Below, in pieces: positions 32,711 through 43,795 of a stretch of DNA of 64,000 nucleotides. How positions within the stretch are numbered: the stretch's first letter is position 1; the number at the start of each line of letters is the position of its first letter. Under the pieces are notes generated by a model. That model did no database searches. It was not told where the DNA came from and worked only from the letters and a program-made list of their open reading frames with translations. The stretch comes from Oegoconia quadripuncta (lineage: Eukaryota > Arthropoda > Insecta > Lepidoptera > Autostichidae): positions 21,289,151 through 21,353,150 of the forward strand of contig OX438755.1 in NCBI GenBank assembly GCA_949316235.1, read 5' to 3'. A program made the position numbers and the translations under genes.

Positions 32711-33421
32711 TTATAAACAACTTATTATAATATAATATAATTTATTATAAAAAAAAATCACAAATAAGTCTCTGGTTGGTGGAAAGGTACCCAGAAAGCT
32801 GGCCGCATTGCTTCGCTGTATAGCGAGGCTGATTCTCTGACCAAAGTATTGGCCAGCCCTCCGATCGTGGGATGCATCAACCAGACGCTCAGATAACTCC
32901 CTAAAAAGAGTGTGAGCACCCGGTCCCCACGGCCCAAGCGTTTCTATACCAAGCGGCGCACATAGGTGATCTCCACCGAGACCGGCATATTTGTGCCGTT
33001 TAACGCTTTCTGCCGAGGCGGCATAAATAAATAAATATATATCGTGTAGAGGAGCCGTATAATCCCACGGATTACTTTCATTAAGGTAGTCTGAAATTTT
33101 ATCATATCCCTTTTTACATAATTTTTGTTTTATAATAAGTTTAAATTTATTAAGCGGAAGATTCCGTATATCCATGGGAACCTTGTTGTAGAAGCGCACA
33201 CATTGACCTCTGAATGACTTACTAACTTTACTAAGTCTACTAAAAGGTACAGCTAATTGATTTTTGCTCCTTGTATTGACATTATGTCGGTCACAATGTT
33301 TCTCGAATGAATATATATTTCTCTTAACATATACAAGATTTTCATATATATATTGTGACGAAAATGTTAAAATATTAATTATATTAATATTAATATTATT
33401 ATTGTTATTCAGGGTTAACAC
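32711..33421 (-). pseudogene. Chimeric ORF from two LINE C-termini
   Basis: One antisense frame of 236 residues. Residues about 20-125 match the LINE-H/LINE-I polymerase C-terminus (FSSQYIYENLVYVKRNIYSF, NKVPMDIRNLPLNKFK, KISDYLNESNPW). Residues about 130-220 match the unrelated ETLGPWGP family C-terminus also at 43094-43390 (GIETLGPWGPGAH, GQRISLAIQRSNAASFLGTF). The normal LINE-H stop is missing and the two parts are in frame. Neither part has a polymerase core. Confidence 0.8.
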
Positions 33422-33589
33422 AATGTTGTCGTTTATCGTGGCTGTTTATAATCGTTGCATGAATTTTTAATTCTATTTTTATATCTTAAATATTTGTACG
33501 CCCTAAAAGGCAGATCTTGTTGGACTACTTACCTATCTACAAAATAAGACCTTTATCTGTATACCCAAAATGAAACAAATAAGTAATTT

Positions 33590-33613
33590 TCTTTCTTTCT
33601 TTCTTTCTTTCTA
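33590..33613. repeat. CTTT microsatellite
   Basis: Six or so CTTT units directly before an RTE fragment. Confidence 0.85.
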
Positions 33614-33955
33614 AACATGTCGTAAATGGTTGGAGTGTTGGGTCATGAAGAAGATGGACGAAAGAAAATTGCATGCAGCAGAGATGAGAATCTTGAGATG
33701 GATGAGTGAAGTGACGATGATGGATAAAATAAGGAATGAGTATGTAAGAGGGACTTTAAAAGTGGCACACGTGACCTAAAAGTCGAAAGGAAATCGTTTA
33801 GATGGTATAGAAATGTTATGAGGAGGGATGAAACGCATGTTTGGAAAGGAAAAGGAAGACTGATTGCTACTTGGCAGCAGACTTAGATATGATTGTTGAT
33901 AGTCACTGGGAATGGAACCTGCGACCTTACTTTTATAAACTTTGGTAGTTAATAT
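33614..33955 (+). pseudogene. RTE-type LINE C-terminal fragment
   Basis: One frame reads CWVMKKMDERKLHAAEMRIL, RWMSEVTMMDKIRNEYVRGT and LKVAHVT, then a stop. This is the well-known C-terminal stretch of RTE polymerases; frame breaks follow. 33842-33950 is repeated at 34299-34412. Confidence 0.65.
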
Positions 33956-33956
33956 T

Positions 33957-34285
33957 TTTTTTATGCACCACGAGTTTGTACTTGACCTCAATCACACCTG
34001 ATGTTAAGTGAAGATGAGGTCGAAGGTGTAAGCGTACTAACCCAGAAACCCCAACACATTTGGGGGACTGTCTATCTTATCTCTGACAACCGGAACACAA
34101 CAATGCTATTAACATTGTTGCTTGGCGGCAGATTTAGATAAGATGGTGGTAGCTAGCCACGCGGACATTTAAAATACCCTACCACCAACCAAACCGAGTA
34201 CTAAACATGTACCCCGCTGGGGATCGAACCCGCGACCTCCGAATCGTAAACCCAATGTTGTTTACATTGAGCCACGGAGGCGGTT
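33957..34285 (-). mobile_element. SINE-A, full length
   Basis: Antisense copy from TTTTTTTATGCACCACGAG to TGAGCCACGGAGGCGGTT, B-box complement GGGGATCGAACCCGC intact. Confidence 0.92.
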
Positions 34286-34298
34286 AATGGATGTCGAT

Positions 34299-34440
34299 GG
34301 TTGGAAAGGAAGAGGAAGACTGATTGCTACTTGGCAGCAGACTTAGATAAGATTGTTGAAGTCACTGGGAATCGAGCCGGCGACCTTAGTTTTGTAAAGT
34401 TGGGTTGTTAATAGTTTACTACGGAAGCCGTTAAATAATG
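34299..34440 (-). repeat. Direct repeat / SINE-A-like relative
   Basis: GGAAAGGAAGAGGAAGACTG, TGCTACTTGGCAGCAGACTT and GGGAATCGAGCCGGCGACC repeat 33842-33950 on the other side of SINE-A. In antisense it has a GGCTCGATTCCC B-box-like motif and a CGGCTTCCGTAGTAAAC head, so it may be a short relative of SINE-A. Confidence 0.5.
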
Positions 34441-34739
34441 ACTGACATGTCATTTCATCGAAGACTCCTGCTGGCCTAAGTCCTCACAGTACTTGTGTCC
34501 TTCATCAAGCCCACCTCATTATCATGTGAACGTCAAATTGTACAAGTTAATGGCACGTTTATTACTATACGCCGAGATTGCACGTCACTCACACAAATGA
34601 CACAATGTCCTTTTTTCTGAACGTAAGTGTAGTGGCCGGACGCAATTTAATATCAACTCTGTCGTTCTATCTGTCACCTGGAGAGCGATTATTGGAGCGT
34701 TCGCTATTGAGTCACATGCGACAATTTTAGTCTCACGTT

Positions 34740-35000
34740 CATATATAATATGAAGAGATGCCTGTTAGCCACAGTTGAGAACCGAAGAGGAAAGATGATA
34801 GGTCACTTGATACGACACGATATTTTTTTGACGAACATAATTGAGGGAAAGATTGAAGGAAAGAGAAGAGGAAGACCTAGGTGTAATTACCTTGACCAAG
34901 TGAAAGAAAAGGTGAATGTTGTGTTGTACCAAGAGGTTAAAACGAGAGCGGAAAGTAGAGAGACGTGGTCATTACTCCACCGACAAGAGCATAGCTCTTA
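34740..35000 (+). pseudogene. RTE-type LINE C-terminus
   Basis: An open 83-residue frame: TVENRRGKMIGHLIRHD, EGKIEGKRRGRPRCNYLDQV, ESRETWSLLHRQEHSS. Same family as the antisense scraps at 51611-51830 and 58006-58085. Lacks the catalytic core. Confidence 0.7.
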
Positions 35001-35134
35001 AATTGAAGAAGTTCATATTTCAAAGTTTCGTATCCCCGAGGGTCTACCGATTCATTTTCCAAGCCGTAAATAATAATAATCATCTTTATTTTTTCTCACA
35101 AGGTAAATAATACACATAATTTGAATTAAGTATA

Positions 35135-35376
35135 CAGGGTGAATTTTTCAAGTTTTTCAAGTACTCAAAGGAGACTAGGGCCTTATTTTGATAAAAAACT
35201 AAAACTGCATGTGGGATTTTTGAAAAATCAATATTCTTAGCCAAGGATCGAACCCGTTCAATGATGCAGTTTTAGTTTCCATCAAAAGCGGGCCCGTGAC
35301 TCCTTTGAGTACATTTCGCTATTCCGCATGCTGTCGGATTTGGCTATGCCCGCGCCCATTTGAAAAATTCACCCTG
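35135..35376. mobile_element. CAGGGTG-end MITE
   Basis: Ends CAGGGTGAATTTTTCAA / TTGAAAAATTCACCCTG are perfect 17-bp inverted repeats. The inner match continues (ACTCAAAGGAG, AACTAAAACTGCAT) after a deletion of about 50 bp in the left arm. Flanked by TA (TATA) on both sides. 242 bp, non-coding, Tc1/mariner-like by its target site. Confidence 0.85.
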
Positions 35377-35396
35377 TATAGAAGGTTAATATTATG

Positions 35397-35545
35397 GTAC
35401 ACTAGCTCTCCGCCCACGTGGAATAACATTATCGCGAAAATTTGTTTATCCCGCGGGAACTACTCACTTTATGGGGATAAAAAATATCCTATGTTAAGAC
35501 ATCGGATTTGGTATAGATGTAGAATATACCCTGGATTAAGATCCA
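35397..35545 (-). repeat. Dispersed repeat R fragment
   Basis: Antisense CACTAGCTCTCCGCCCACGT, GGGATAAAAAATATCCTATG and AGAATATACCCTGGAT match 2680-2777. Confidence 0.6.
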
Positions 35546-35879
35546 GGGTATTTATTTATTTTCAAAAAACTTTACAGCATATAAATGTTATGACCCAACC
35601 CATAAGGAGACCAGCTGATTCAGTACCAATTTATAAGTTACAAATCAATGGAAATTACGCACAAGGCACGAGGCGCTGATGCAGCAGAACAGCGGAAATG
35701 CACTCCAATCTTCGAACTCTTCCATAATCCTACCTGGATTTGGATACTAGGCTAGTTTAGGTTTTAAATCTGTACTTTTAAATTGTAATTTCTTTATTTG
35801 AAATTAAATTAATCTTTAAGAAAAATCTTTTGGTTTTTTTTCGTCTCTCCCGCTGCTGCTAACTTATTTTAAACAATAA
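35546..35879. other. No gene
   Basis: Unmatched; short frames only. Confidence 0.4.
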
Positions 35880-36153
35880 TAAATACATAAATAAATAAAT
35901 GTCTTTGCACAAACACACAGCGCTATCTTGGTCCACAGTAAGCATCTAGGCTTGTGTTATGGATACTAGATGGTTGATAAACTACACAAATACATTTTTT
36001 TGTAAATAAAAACATGTGTAAATGAAAAATATCCATAACTCGGGAGCACATGTCTGTATTCATCATACAAACATAATGCCCATAGTGGGATTCGAACCCG
36101 CAGCCATTTGGTATAGTAGCAGAGGTTCTAACCACTACACCAAACGGGTCGTC
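35880..36153 (-). mobile_element. SINE-C, full length
   Basis: Antisense: ATAAATAAATAAATGTCTTT tail, then CCATAACTCGGGAGCACATG, GTGGGATTCGAACCCGCAGC (B-box complement) and ACCACTACACCAAACGGGTC (head). Confidence 0.88.
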
Positions 36154-36234
36154 AATCCTTATATATTACCAAAAATTAAAATTACATACTTATTAAGCCA
36201 ATTATAAAGATTGACATATTACTATGCATGACAC

Positions 36235-36340
36235 AACACACGGTAAAACACGGGGAAATTAATCTATGTTCTACCTTTATACCAAATTTAATCCAAATCC
36301 GTTCATCCGTTTCACCTTGATTTAACAACAAACAAACAAT
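36235..36340 (-). repeat. Dispersed repeat R front part
   Basis: TACCAAATTTAATCCAAATC CGTTCATCCGTTTCACC is the antisense of the front half of repeat R at 2620-2690. Confidence 0.5.
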
Positions 36341-36990
36341 GGACGACCGGATGGTGTAGTGGGTAGTGACCTTGTCAGCGAAACCAACGGTTGCGGGGTC
36401 GAATCCCGCGAGGGGTAAATGTTTGTGTGATGAATACGAACATTTATTCCCGAGTCATGGATGTTTATACAATGTGATAGGGGTGGTACTTCTAACCCGT
36501 TAAGGCTCAGTACTACATCCAAAATCATCGACAAAAAAAATTATATGGGGGGTGAAAACATAAAAAAAGTGATTTTAAATCACAAAATAATTAAGTAATA
36601 ATTTTTTTTTCTTACCAAAATAATCTCAAACATACAAAACAAACTAATTGATTAGTTAGCCAGTATCATTAGGTACCGTTTGCCATTTTTTCATGTTTCT
36701 ACGACGTATGAAACCTTCGATATCGCATAAAGTATCGAGCGCGCCGCAGTACATTGAAAATAAAATAAAAATGGTCATAAATTTAGGGGGAAGGGGGCTG
36801 GACCCCCCATATTATTTTTTTTGACGATGGATTTGGATGTAGTATTTAGCCTTAACGGGTTAGAAGTACCACCCCTATCACATTGTATAAATATTTATAT
36901 ATGTTTATCCGTTATCTAGTATCCATAGCACAAGCTTTGCTTAGTTTGGGACTAGATGATTGGTGTAAGTGTCCGAAATATATTTATATT
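36341..36990 (+). mobile_element. SINE-B split by a MITE
   Basis: Head GACCGGATGGTGTAGTGGG and GGGGTCGAATCCCGCG to TGGATGTTTATA at 36469. The body resumes at 36888 with TAAATATTTATATATG and ends in a TTATATTTATTTA tail. Confidence 0.9.
36470..36885. mobile_element. 416-bp MITE with 83-bp terminal inverted repeats
   Basis: The left terminus CAATGTGATAGGGGTGGTAC is matched by the complement of the right terminus without a mismatch for 38 bp and with about six mismatches over 83 bp. Comparing flanks with other SINE-B copies shows a TA duplication, as for Tc1/mariner-type transposition. The interior is AT-rich and non-coding. Confidence 0.92.
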
Positions 36991-37390
36991 TATTTAATCA
37001 TCCGAACTTTCGCATTTATAATTTTAGATAGATTCGTTAGATTGTTAAAATATTTGCTTTGTGAGAGTCTGATGCCGGCACTAATAATAAATCTACATAC
37101 CAACAAACCGTAAAACATTACCATCGAGTCGCAGTCGAGTAAATTTCTGAAGTTGGCCTAATTCGCTCAATTACGAATTACGATGAAAATAAGTACAAAA
37201 CAATCGACAATTATTCGTGACTGAATCGAGCAGGTGTTGCAATGCGATGGCCAAGGTCGCCATTAACGACGTTGCGAGATTTTAATCGAATGCAGGTACA
37301 CTCGGCCCCATGGCAACCGTAACACTTCCAGTAGGTATAAGCGGGTCTCGCAGCATTTACATTTCCGATAGCGTCACGCGATCAGCTTAC
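36991..37390. other. No recognisable gene
   Basis: Unmatched sequence; some GC-richer text at 37220-37380 but no supported frame. Confidence 0.4.
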
Positions 37391-37882
37391 AATGGTGTCG
37401 ATTCGGATGTACACCAACTAACCGCCTCCGTGGCTCAATGTAAACAACATTGTGTTTACGATTCGGAGGTCGCGGGTTCGATCCCCAGCGGGGTACATGT
37501 TTAAGTACTCGGTTTGGTTGGTGGTAGGGCATTTTAAATGTCCGCCTGGCTAGCTATACCATCTTATCTAAATCTGCCGCCAAGCAGCAATGTTAATAGC
37601 ATTGTTGTGTTCCGGTTGTCACAGATAAGATAGCGAGTCCCCCAAATGCGTTGTGGTTTTCGGGTCAGTACGCTTCCACCTTCGACCTTATCTTCACTTA
37701 ACATCAAGTGTGATTGGGGTCAAGTACCAACCCGTTATGCATAAAAAAAAAACTAAACTAAACTAAAACGAGTTTTAAAGTAGTACTGTCTCTATCTCCG
37801 TGGAACAGTACGATGCGACGGCACCACTCCAAAACTGGTTTTACTTTAGTTTAGTTGGTGTACATACAAATCGACACCATTA
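37391..37882. mobile_element. MITE with SINE-A inside its left arm
   Basis: AATGGTGTCGATTCGGATGT ACACCAACTAA (37391-37421) pairs with the complement of 37852-37882. The inner arm ACTAAACTAAAACGAGTTTT (37758-37777) pairs with AAAACTGGTTTTACTTTAGT (37831-37850). SINE-A occupies 37422-37755, with ACTAA repeated at both junctions. Confidence 0.75.
37422..37755 (+). mobile_element. SINE-A, full length, nested
   Basis: Head CCGCCTCCGTGGCTCAATGT and GCGGGTTCGATCCCCAGC; tail CCCGTTATGCATAA plus poly-A. One of the best-preserved copies. Confidence 0.92.
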
Positions 37883-37889
37883 TTGGTAA

Positions 37890-38752
37890 TGAAGCGCTTG
37901 TTATACTATCCAATTTGGATTAAATCTAATTAGCAAATAGGAAGGCGTAATCGAAATTAGAACAGTTAGATTCCGATTTAGTTAGAACGATCTGTTTGGT
38001 GTATTTGGTTAGAATCGCTGACTGCTACACCAAAAGATTGCGGGTTCGAATCCCGCTAAAGGCATATGTTTGTATGTATACCCAAGTTGGAATTACATAA
38101 TCTTAATCCACCGTCACCATTCCATCATCGGACCACTAGGCGTGGGGAGGGATTCCACCCGTATATAGTTAATATACCGAACATTCGCACTGAGAAGTTC
38201 GATTCTTCATTCATCATCCGAACAGCCAAGGCATAGAACTCCTTTCCGTCGTCAGTCTTTCCTGAATCCTACAACCTTGGGATCTTCAAGAGCAGAGTGA
38301 ATAGGCATTTACTGGGATCGCGTGCTTCATCTTCGGCTACATCGTCACTTTCCATCAGGTGAGATTGTGGTCAAACGCGAATCCAGTCATACATAAAAAA
38401 AAAAAAAGTTACGGATATTTATTTACAAAAAAATGTATTTGTGTAGTTTATTAACCAAGTGGTATCCATAATACAAGCCTAGTTGCATAGTGTGGAACTA
38501 AATGGCGCTGTATACACAGACATATACATGTCTAAGGACATTTATTATTTATTACTGTATTGAAAGGGCCCGACCGCACTGCTTCCATTCTAAATGCAGA
38601 GACTAATTCGGCATACATTGCTTTGAGACTTGGTTCTGTTAATTCAAATACCCTTACTGCAACCAGTAATGTATGCCGAATTAGTATCTGCATAGCGCCT
38701 TCATAGCTTCCGATTTCCTAATTAGAGTGTTACTAACGAAACATTCGATCCA
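37890..38752 (+). repeat. Repeat L split by SINE-C, itself split by LINE-G
   Basis: Repeat L left part is 37890-37989 (matches 27240-27345). The right part is 38556-38752 (TTCTGTTAATTCAAATACCC, GTAATGTATGCCGAATTAGT). SINE-C head and tail are 37990-38084 and 38413-38555. The innermost layer is LINE-G 3' end at 38085-38412. 38600-38696 also holds an inverted pair, GACTAATTCGGCATACATTG against CAATGTATGCCGAATTAGT-like text. Confidence 0.7.
38085..38412 (+). pseudogene. LINE-G 3' end
   Basis: Sense copy from GAATTACATAATCTTAATCC through ATCCGAACAGCCAAGGCATA and TTGGGATCTTCAAGAGCAG to CGCGAATCCAGTCATACATA and poly-A. Only the last part of the coding region is present, with several stops. Confidence 0.78.
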
Positions 38753-38753
38753 C

Positions 38754-38925
38754 CTCCGTGGCTCAATGTAAACAACATTGGGTTTACGATTCGGAGGTCG
38801 CGGGTTCGATCCCCAGCGGGGTACATGTTTAAGTACCCGGTTTGGTTGGTGGAAGGGCATTTTAAATGTCCGGCAGACTAGCTATCACCATCTTATCTAA
38901 ATCTGCCGCCAAGCAGCAATTCTTT
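38754..38925 (+). mobile_element. SINE-A head half
   Basis: CCTCCGTGGCTCAATGTAAA to TCTGCCGCCAAGCAGCAAT, then an abrupt end. A 3'-truncated SINE is unusual for target-primed insertion, so a later deletion or insertion is likely. Confidence 0.82.
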
Positions 38926-40480
38926 CAAGTATTCTGACTGTCGGTCATGTAATTCCTTGTTTCCATCCTATCTTGTTGATGACCGTACATTTTATGCGGT
39001 GTGGAACGAATTTCTAGTCCTAAAGCCATTATTTTTTTATGGTCCTGTGTTACGCTTAGTGTAATTATACTGACAATTTAGATAATAAGCAAGTTCGACG
39101 ATATTCAGTAATTTTTTTCTCTGTTATTGTAATCACAAATTGTAACTTTAATACCTGTTTAATAGCTATATATTTTATTAATTATAGTATGTAAAATAAT
39201 TTGTCTTATATTCCATAATTTTAAATATAAATAATACAGAAATAACAACTACACCGCCCAAATCATTCTCAGATGCATCAAAGAAGAGCCCAAATGCGGT
39301 CTTTAGAAATGTGCACGGGAATCTCTAATATTCGCTTGATTCAGTAGAGAACAACTCAAAAATTGCTTTCCAGCACGCTGACGCTATTTGAAGCGATGAA
39401 TTTAAGATGATTTTTTCAAGAATTCTAATAGAATTTACTACCTCATTCTGCTATCAATTAATTCTTAGTTAGTATTGAGCCAGTGATATGACTGATACTA
39501 CATTGGATTATCAATGAAGCAATAAAAATGTGTTAGTTATCGGATATTGGATAATCACGGTATAGGAGATAAAACGTACAGAAGTACGGACTGACAGTAG
39601 TTAGAAATTAAATAGATAACGAAGTGTATATGTACATATACAGGTGAATATGTAGGTGATGATATTTCGAAATTGTTGACATAAGTGACGTCAATAGTAT
39701 AATTAGGTTTAGTTTAAATACAAGTGTTATACAATATATCATTTTGTGAATTTATATTTGTTTATGGTATAGTGAAAGACAAATGAAATTGAGTCAAAAA
39801 AGTTTGTCAGCAAGTAAAAAAATGAAAATTTAATAAAATTGTGAAAAAACGCGTGATCACCGGGGCTTGAATAGCCATCTAGTACCAGGCGAGGATTTAG
39901 CGGTAAATTTGATCTGATAGATAGGGCTCAGAAGTGCACACCCACTTCCAACCCCGTTTGCAATGCAATTGTATTTGTAATGGAAAATATTTTTCATCTC
40001 ATCTATTCGAAAAACGATGATTGGTTCCTCAATAAGTGTGCCCAAAGTAGGTCTTTTCTCCAAGAGATTTTAGAACAGGGAATAAAAGAGTTTTGAATTT
40101 GGAACATGGACCATGCTTAATGTTTCTTACATAGACTTAATTAATACTCCTTAGTTTCTTGGTACTATTCTACCAAAGAGATCGAAGTAAAATATTGTAT
40201 GAGAATATTAATGGTTGCCGTATATAATTTAAAAAAAAAAACTTAAAAGAGCGCTCAATCTACGCACGGAATTTGTTCATATTTTAATATTATATATACT
40301 TTGTAAAAATAATAAGTAATATATTTAGATAGCAAGCGCTTCTTGTTTTCTTTTCTCATATAGAGAGAGATATAAAGTAGAGTGTTACGTCTACATGTAC
40401 ATTGTACATGTATCCCTCTATTCTAGTTCGTTTCACTCTGGATTCAAAATAGTGCCCTAGCCGTAAAAATAATATTTAAC
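38926..40480. other. Long anonymous AT-rich stretch
   Basis: About 1.55 kb without a recognised repeat or gene. A 68-residue antisense frame at 39857-40063 has no recognisable motif and may be chance. Confidence 0.45.
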
Positions 40481-40517
40481 ATCAGGTGTGATTGAGGTCA
40501 AGTACAAACCCGTCGTG

Positions 40518-40549
<32 letters not shown>
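40481..40549 (+). mobile_element. SINE-A tail only
   Basis: AACATCAGGTGTGATTGAGG, TCAAGTACAAACCCGTCGTG, CATA, then a poly-A of about 30. A severe 5' truncation. Confidence 0.85.
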
Positions 40550-40551
<2 letters not shown>

Positions 40552-41279
40552 ATATTTTGCTCCCTTGTTATACAATCTACTATTCAATAACTGCAGTCAA
40601 ACGTATTCTACAAAAAGATAGTTAATCAGTAGTTGCCTTAAATACAACGGTGTTCGATAAAATACACATCGCCCGAACCCATGAAACATACATTGCCTAA
40701 TTATAAAAAAGAGAATCTTTTTCATTTCAGATATTCGAATCCATAGTAAAAATGAATAAACATATTACGAGTCTTAGTGATTATAATAGCATACAAAATA
40801 TGCAAGGAATAAGTGTGGTCCACCATGGGAGCCCTGTGGAATCCGGCGGATATTGACCTAAGTACTACATACATCGAAATTTCTTGTCTGGCTTGTAAAT
40901 AATCACATTCAAACTCAAATCATTTATTGCATTCCTTATGTTTTATTTTGATGGTATTATAGTGTACTGTATCAATAAGGTCCTTATGAAGGCACAGCAA
41001 TGTGAGATTAATAATTACTTATGAGGTACCTATTCTTAATTCATAATTCCTTTTATTTACCAGCTAGATATTTAACCTATTGTTATCATATGTGTTCTTA
41101 CCATTGCATTCCAATTATATTGTTATTTTCTTTTAAATTATTTATAAATAGTATTTATTTATATCATATTCGCTGCTCGCCCTAGCGAAGTTAAGCGACG
41201 TCTAGATTTGATGCCCTAATGATATTTTCATACAAGTGCTTCGTCGCTTCGGAGCACACTGTAAAAAGTCGGTCCTGGT
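40550..41279. other. No gene; possible antisense LINE tail near 40915
   Basis: ACATTCAAACTCAAATCATT followed by TATTGCATTCCTTA resembles a LINE 3' end with microsatellite tail. The rest is AT-rich. Confidence 0.35.
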
Positions 41280-41450
41280 TGTGTTCATTGGAAGTTAAGA
41301 TAAGATGAGGTCGAAGGTGGGAACTTATTTCGGGGACACGTTAATTTCATCCAAGCCTGGACACAACAACGCTATAAACATTGCTGCTTGGAGGCAGGCT
41401 TCTAAGCCATATCAAGAAGATGGTATCTGGCCACACTTTCACATAAATCA
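41280..41450 (-). mobile_element. Old, diverged SINE-A
   Basis: AGATGAGGTCGAAGGTGGGA, ACATTGCTGCTTGGAGGCAG and GAAGATGGTATCTGGCCA keep the SINE-A antisense order with many changes and deletions. Confidence 0.55.
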
Positions 41451-41819
41451 AGTAATCCGTAAGAGGCCGTGGTCGGTATACCTTCTCTCGTAAGAGGAGA
41501 CTGTCTTATTTGGAAAATTGTCTTATACCCATAAATGAAAGTCTTACTTGGACACGTGTTTATATTAAGACATGTATACACAATGTCACGACTTTTATCT
41601 CAAATGGGGTGGTCAGAAATATGCCAAACAATAGTGTATATGGATGTTCCAAACATTAAAGTTTAATGATTAAAATAAGATCCACGGTTAACCTTAACAT
41701 ATATATAGAAATGCACACGTGACGAGGAGTCAGCCCATCTCCGTTGAAACGTGCAAATAAATATTCAGTATGTATATTAAATAATGTTTAATTTTATCTA
41801 TATGCAACTGTTATATTTG
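41451..41819. other. No gene
   Basis: Unmatched AT-rich DNA. The last 21 bases (ATATGCAACTGTTATATTTG) recur beside the SINE-B at 47.9 kb. Confidence 0.4.
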
Positions 41820-42055
41820 ACAACCGATTGGTGTAGTGGATAGTGACCCTGTCAGCGTAACCAACGGTTGCGGGTTCGAATCCCGCGACGGGTAAATGTT
41901 TGTGTGATGAATATGACCATTTATTCCTGAGTCATGGATGTTTATATAAATATTTATGTATGTTTATCCGTTATCTAGTATCCATAGTACACACTTTGCT
42001 TAGTTTGGGACTCGATTATTGGTGTAAGTATCCGAAATATTTATTATTTATTTAT
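41820..42055 (+). mobile_element. SINE-B
   Basis: Head CAACCGATTGGTGTAGTGGA and GCGGGTTCGAATCCCGCG; complete body; TTATTTATTTAT tail. Confidence 0.9.
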
Positions 42056-43089
42056 TTATATTTACTTTTGTGGATGGATTTGCACAACTAGTACAACTTT
42101 CCGAATCATATCGGAGGGTTTTGACGTTGGGCTCCTCTGAAAACTGCTACAGCATATGCTGAGATGGATTCCATTTTTGACATCACACTGCACTCACCGC
42201 ATGTTACGTCCGCGATACACGGAGCTAGGAAATACCGGATCACTATACCACGGCTAAATATGAGTGTGAAAGTAGGTACCTTGGCTGGATGGTTAGAATC
42301 CTCGCAATGGGGCCCCAGCTTCTCTCTTCACGTCACTTCACTTTCGGTGGTGTATAGTGTTTTGTGTATGTGAATGAATACTTATTATATTGTTACGCCG
42401 AAATACTAGTGCAAGCCAAAACCGAAATCCGACCCGACAGTGGAAGCGTTAAGTCCGAATGCCAAAGTCAACTGTCAAACTCGAATTAAGACTATACAAA
42501 CAGTGCTACCATTGTAACACCTTACTACTGTTGGTACTCGAAGCAAACACGAAAATATTACCTATGTAAATTAAGAATCGCTTACGAATTCTGAACACCG
42601 CATTTCAAAATCTGCTTGTTTCTGTATATTATAGTAATTTTCTTGTATTTATTAATATTGTTGCTGCAATAGTGTAGTTACAAATATATGCCTAAATCTA
42701 CAGATGTTTTTGGTGGTGTGTCCCCAAGTCGCGATTTACGACACCTACGGGAAGATAGGGGTTAGTTGTATTCTATTTGAAGGGTTGGTATTTGAGTGTC
42801 GAAACCACACAGCACTTATAAGAAGACTTCAACAACGAAATAATCATTATGCTCTACCAGCAACTCGCTATCAAAGTGTTCTTTGGCTAGTGGCGTATCA
42901 GTGTTGCCAGAGCCCTGCAAACCTGCAGCCCTGCTGTAAATATTTGTGTTATTGTTTATTAATAATAATAATAGTCTTTACTTCAAAAAATTTTGGTTTT
43001 AATTTATTTAAATTAAATTATTATTAATTATATTTACTAAGATACAAATTACATGTCAATAAATTTCTCAAATAAACAACAATAACAAT
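42056..43089. other. Unassigned; possible LINE 3' UTR near 42700-43000
   Basis: GGTGTGTCCCCAAGTCGCGA, CACCTACGGGAAGATAGGGG and a late TAATAATAATAGTCTTTAC resemble a LINE 3' UTR; no coding part. 42056-42690 is unmatched. Confidence 0.35.
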
Positions 43090-43400
43090 TCAATCATAGG
43101 TAAAAAATTCCATCTAGCGCATCTCCTCGAGGCGGCATTGTGCCCAACAGGCAAGCGGCGTTCCCGCGCTGAATAGCGAGACTTATTCTCTGAGCCAGGA
43201 AGCCGCCCGCTCTGTGGTCACCAGAAGCCTCGATGAGACGCGCCGACAGGTCTTGGACCAGGCGTTTTGTCTGAGGGCCCCAAGGTCCCATCGTCTCAAC
43301 CCCAACCGGTACGAACACGTAACCTTCCTGTAAATCCTGGTATTTACGTGACTTTTTTATTTCGGCACCCGCAGCGGCCGCGCCCGCCACCTCCGCAGTC
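43090..43400 (-). pseudogene. Non-LTR RT C-terminal fragment (ETMGPWGP family)
   Basis: An open antisense 98-residue frame with YVFVPVGVETMGPWGPQTKR, LSARLIEASGDHRAGGFLAQ and RISLAIQRGNAACLLGTMPP. This is a recurring C-terminal tail of certain non-LTR polymerases; I cannot assign the clade. Related copies: 14500-14690 and 32770-33010. Confidence 0.65.
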
Positions 43401-43795
43401 GCACGCAGTTCAAAAAATAATTACAAGTATCAGTCTAATTACTAAAGTGCTTATAAATTCTAATGCTTGGACTCTGCTCCTCAAACTAGGTCAAACCTGT
43501 ATCTTGAGGATCAGTTCCTTCCATATGCACATAGGTAGTAAACATTTGAATTAAACACTTAAAATTTACTTTTAACTACTAAGTACTATTAAGTACTATC
43601 TTATGGAATTGCTTTATCGCGGATGTGTTTGTTTATTCCGCGACAACTACTCACTTTGACGATATAAAAAGTATTATGTATAATATTACTTAGATTATCC
43701 TTATCGATAAAAAAATATAATAATTTCGGTTGAAAAAAGAAACTTGAGCAAAATATTCTTGAACAAATAACTTGCCAAGTTCATTGGCATTTTAC
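43401..43795. other. No gene; repeat R scrap
   Basis: 43605-43690 (TTATTCCGCGACAACTACTC, ATATAAAAAGTATT) matches part of repeat R. The rest is unmatched. Confidence 0.4.

Noticed and set aside
39857..40063. 68-residue antisense frame
   Set aside because: Reads plausibly but no family recognised and no upstream signals; not enough to call a gene.
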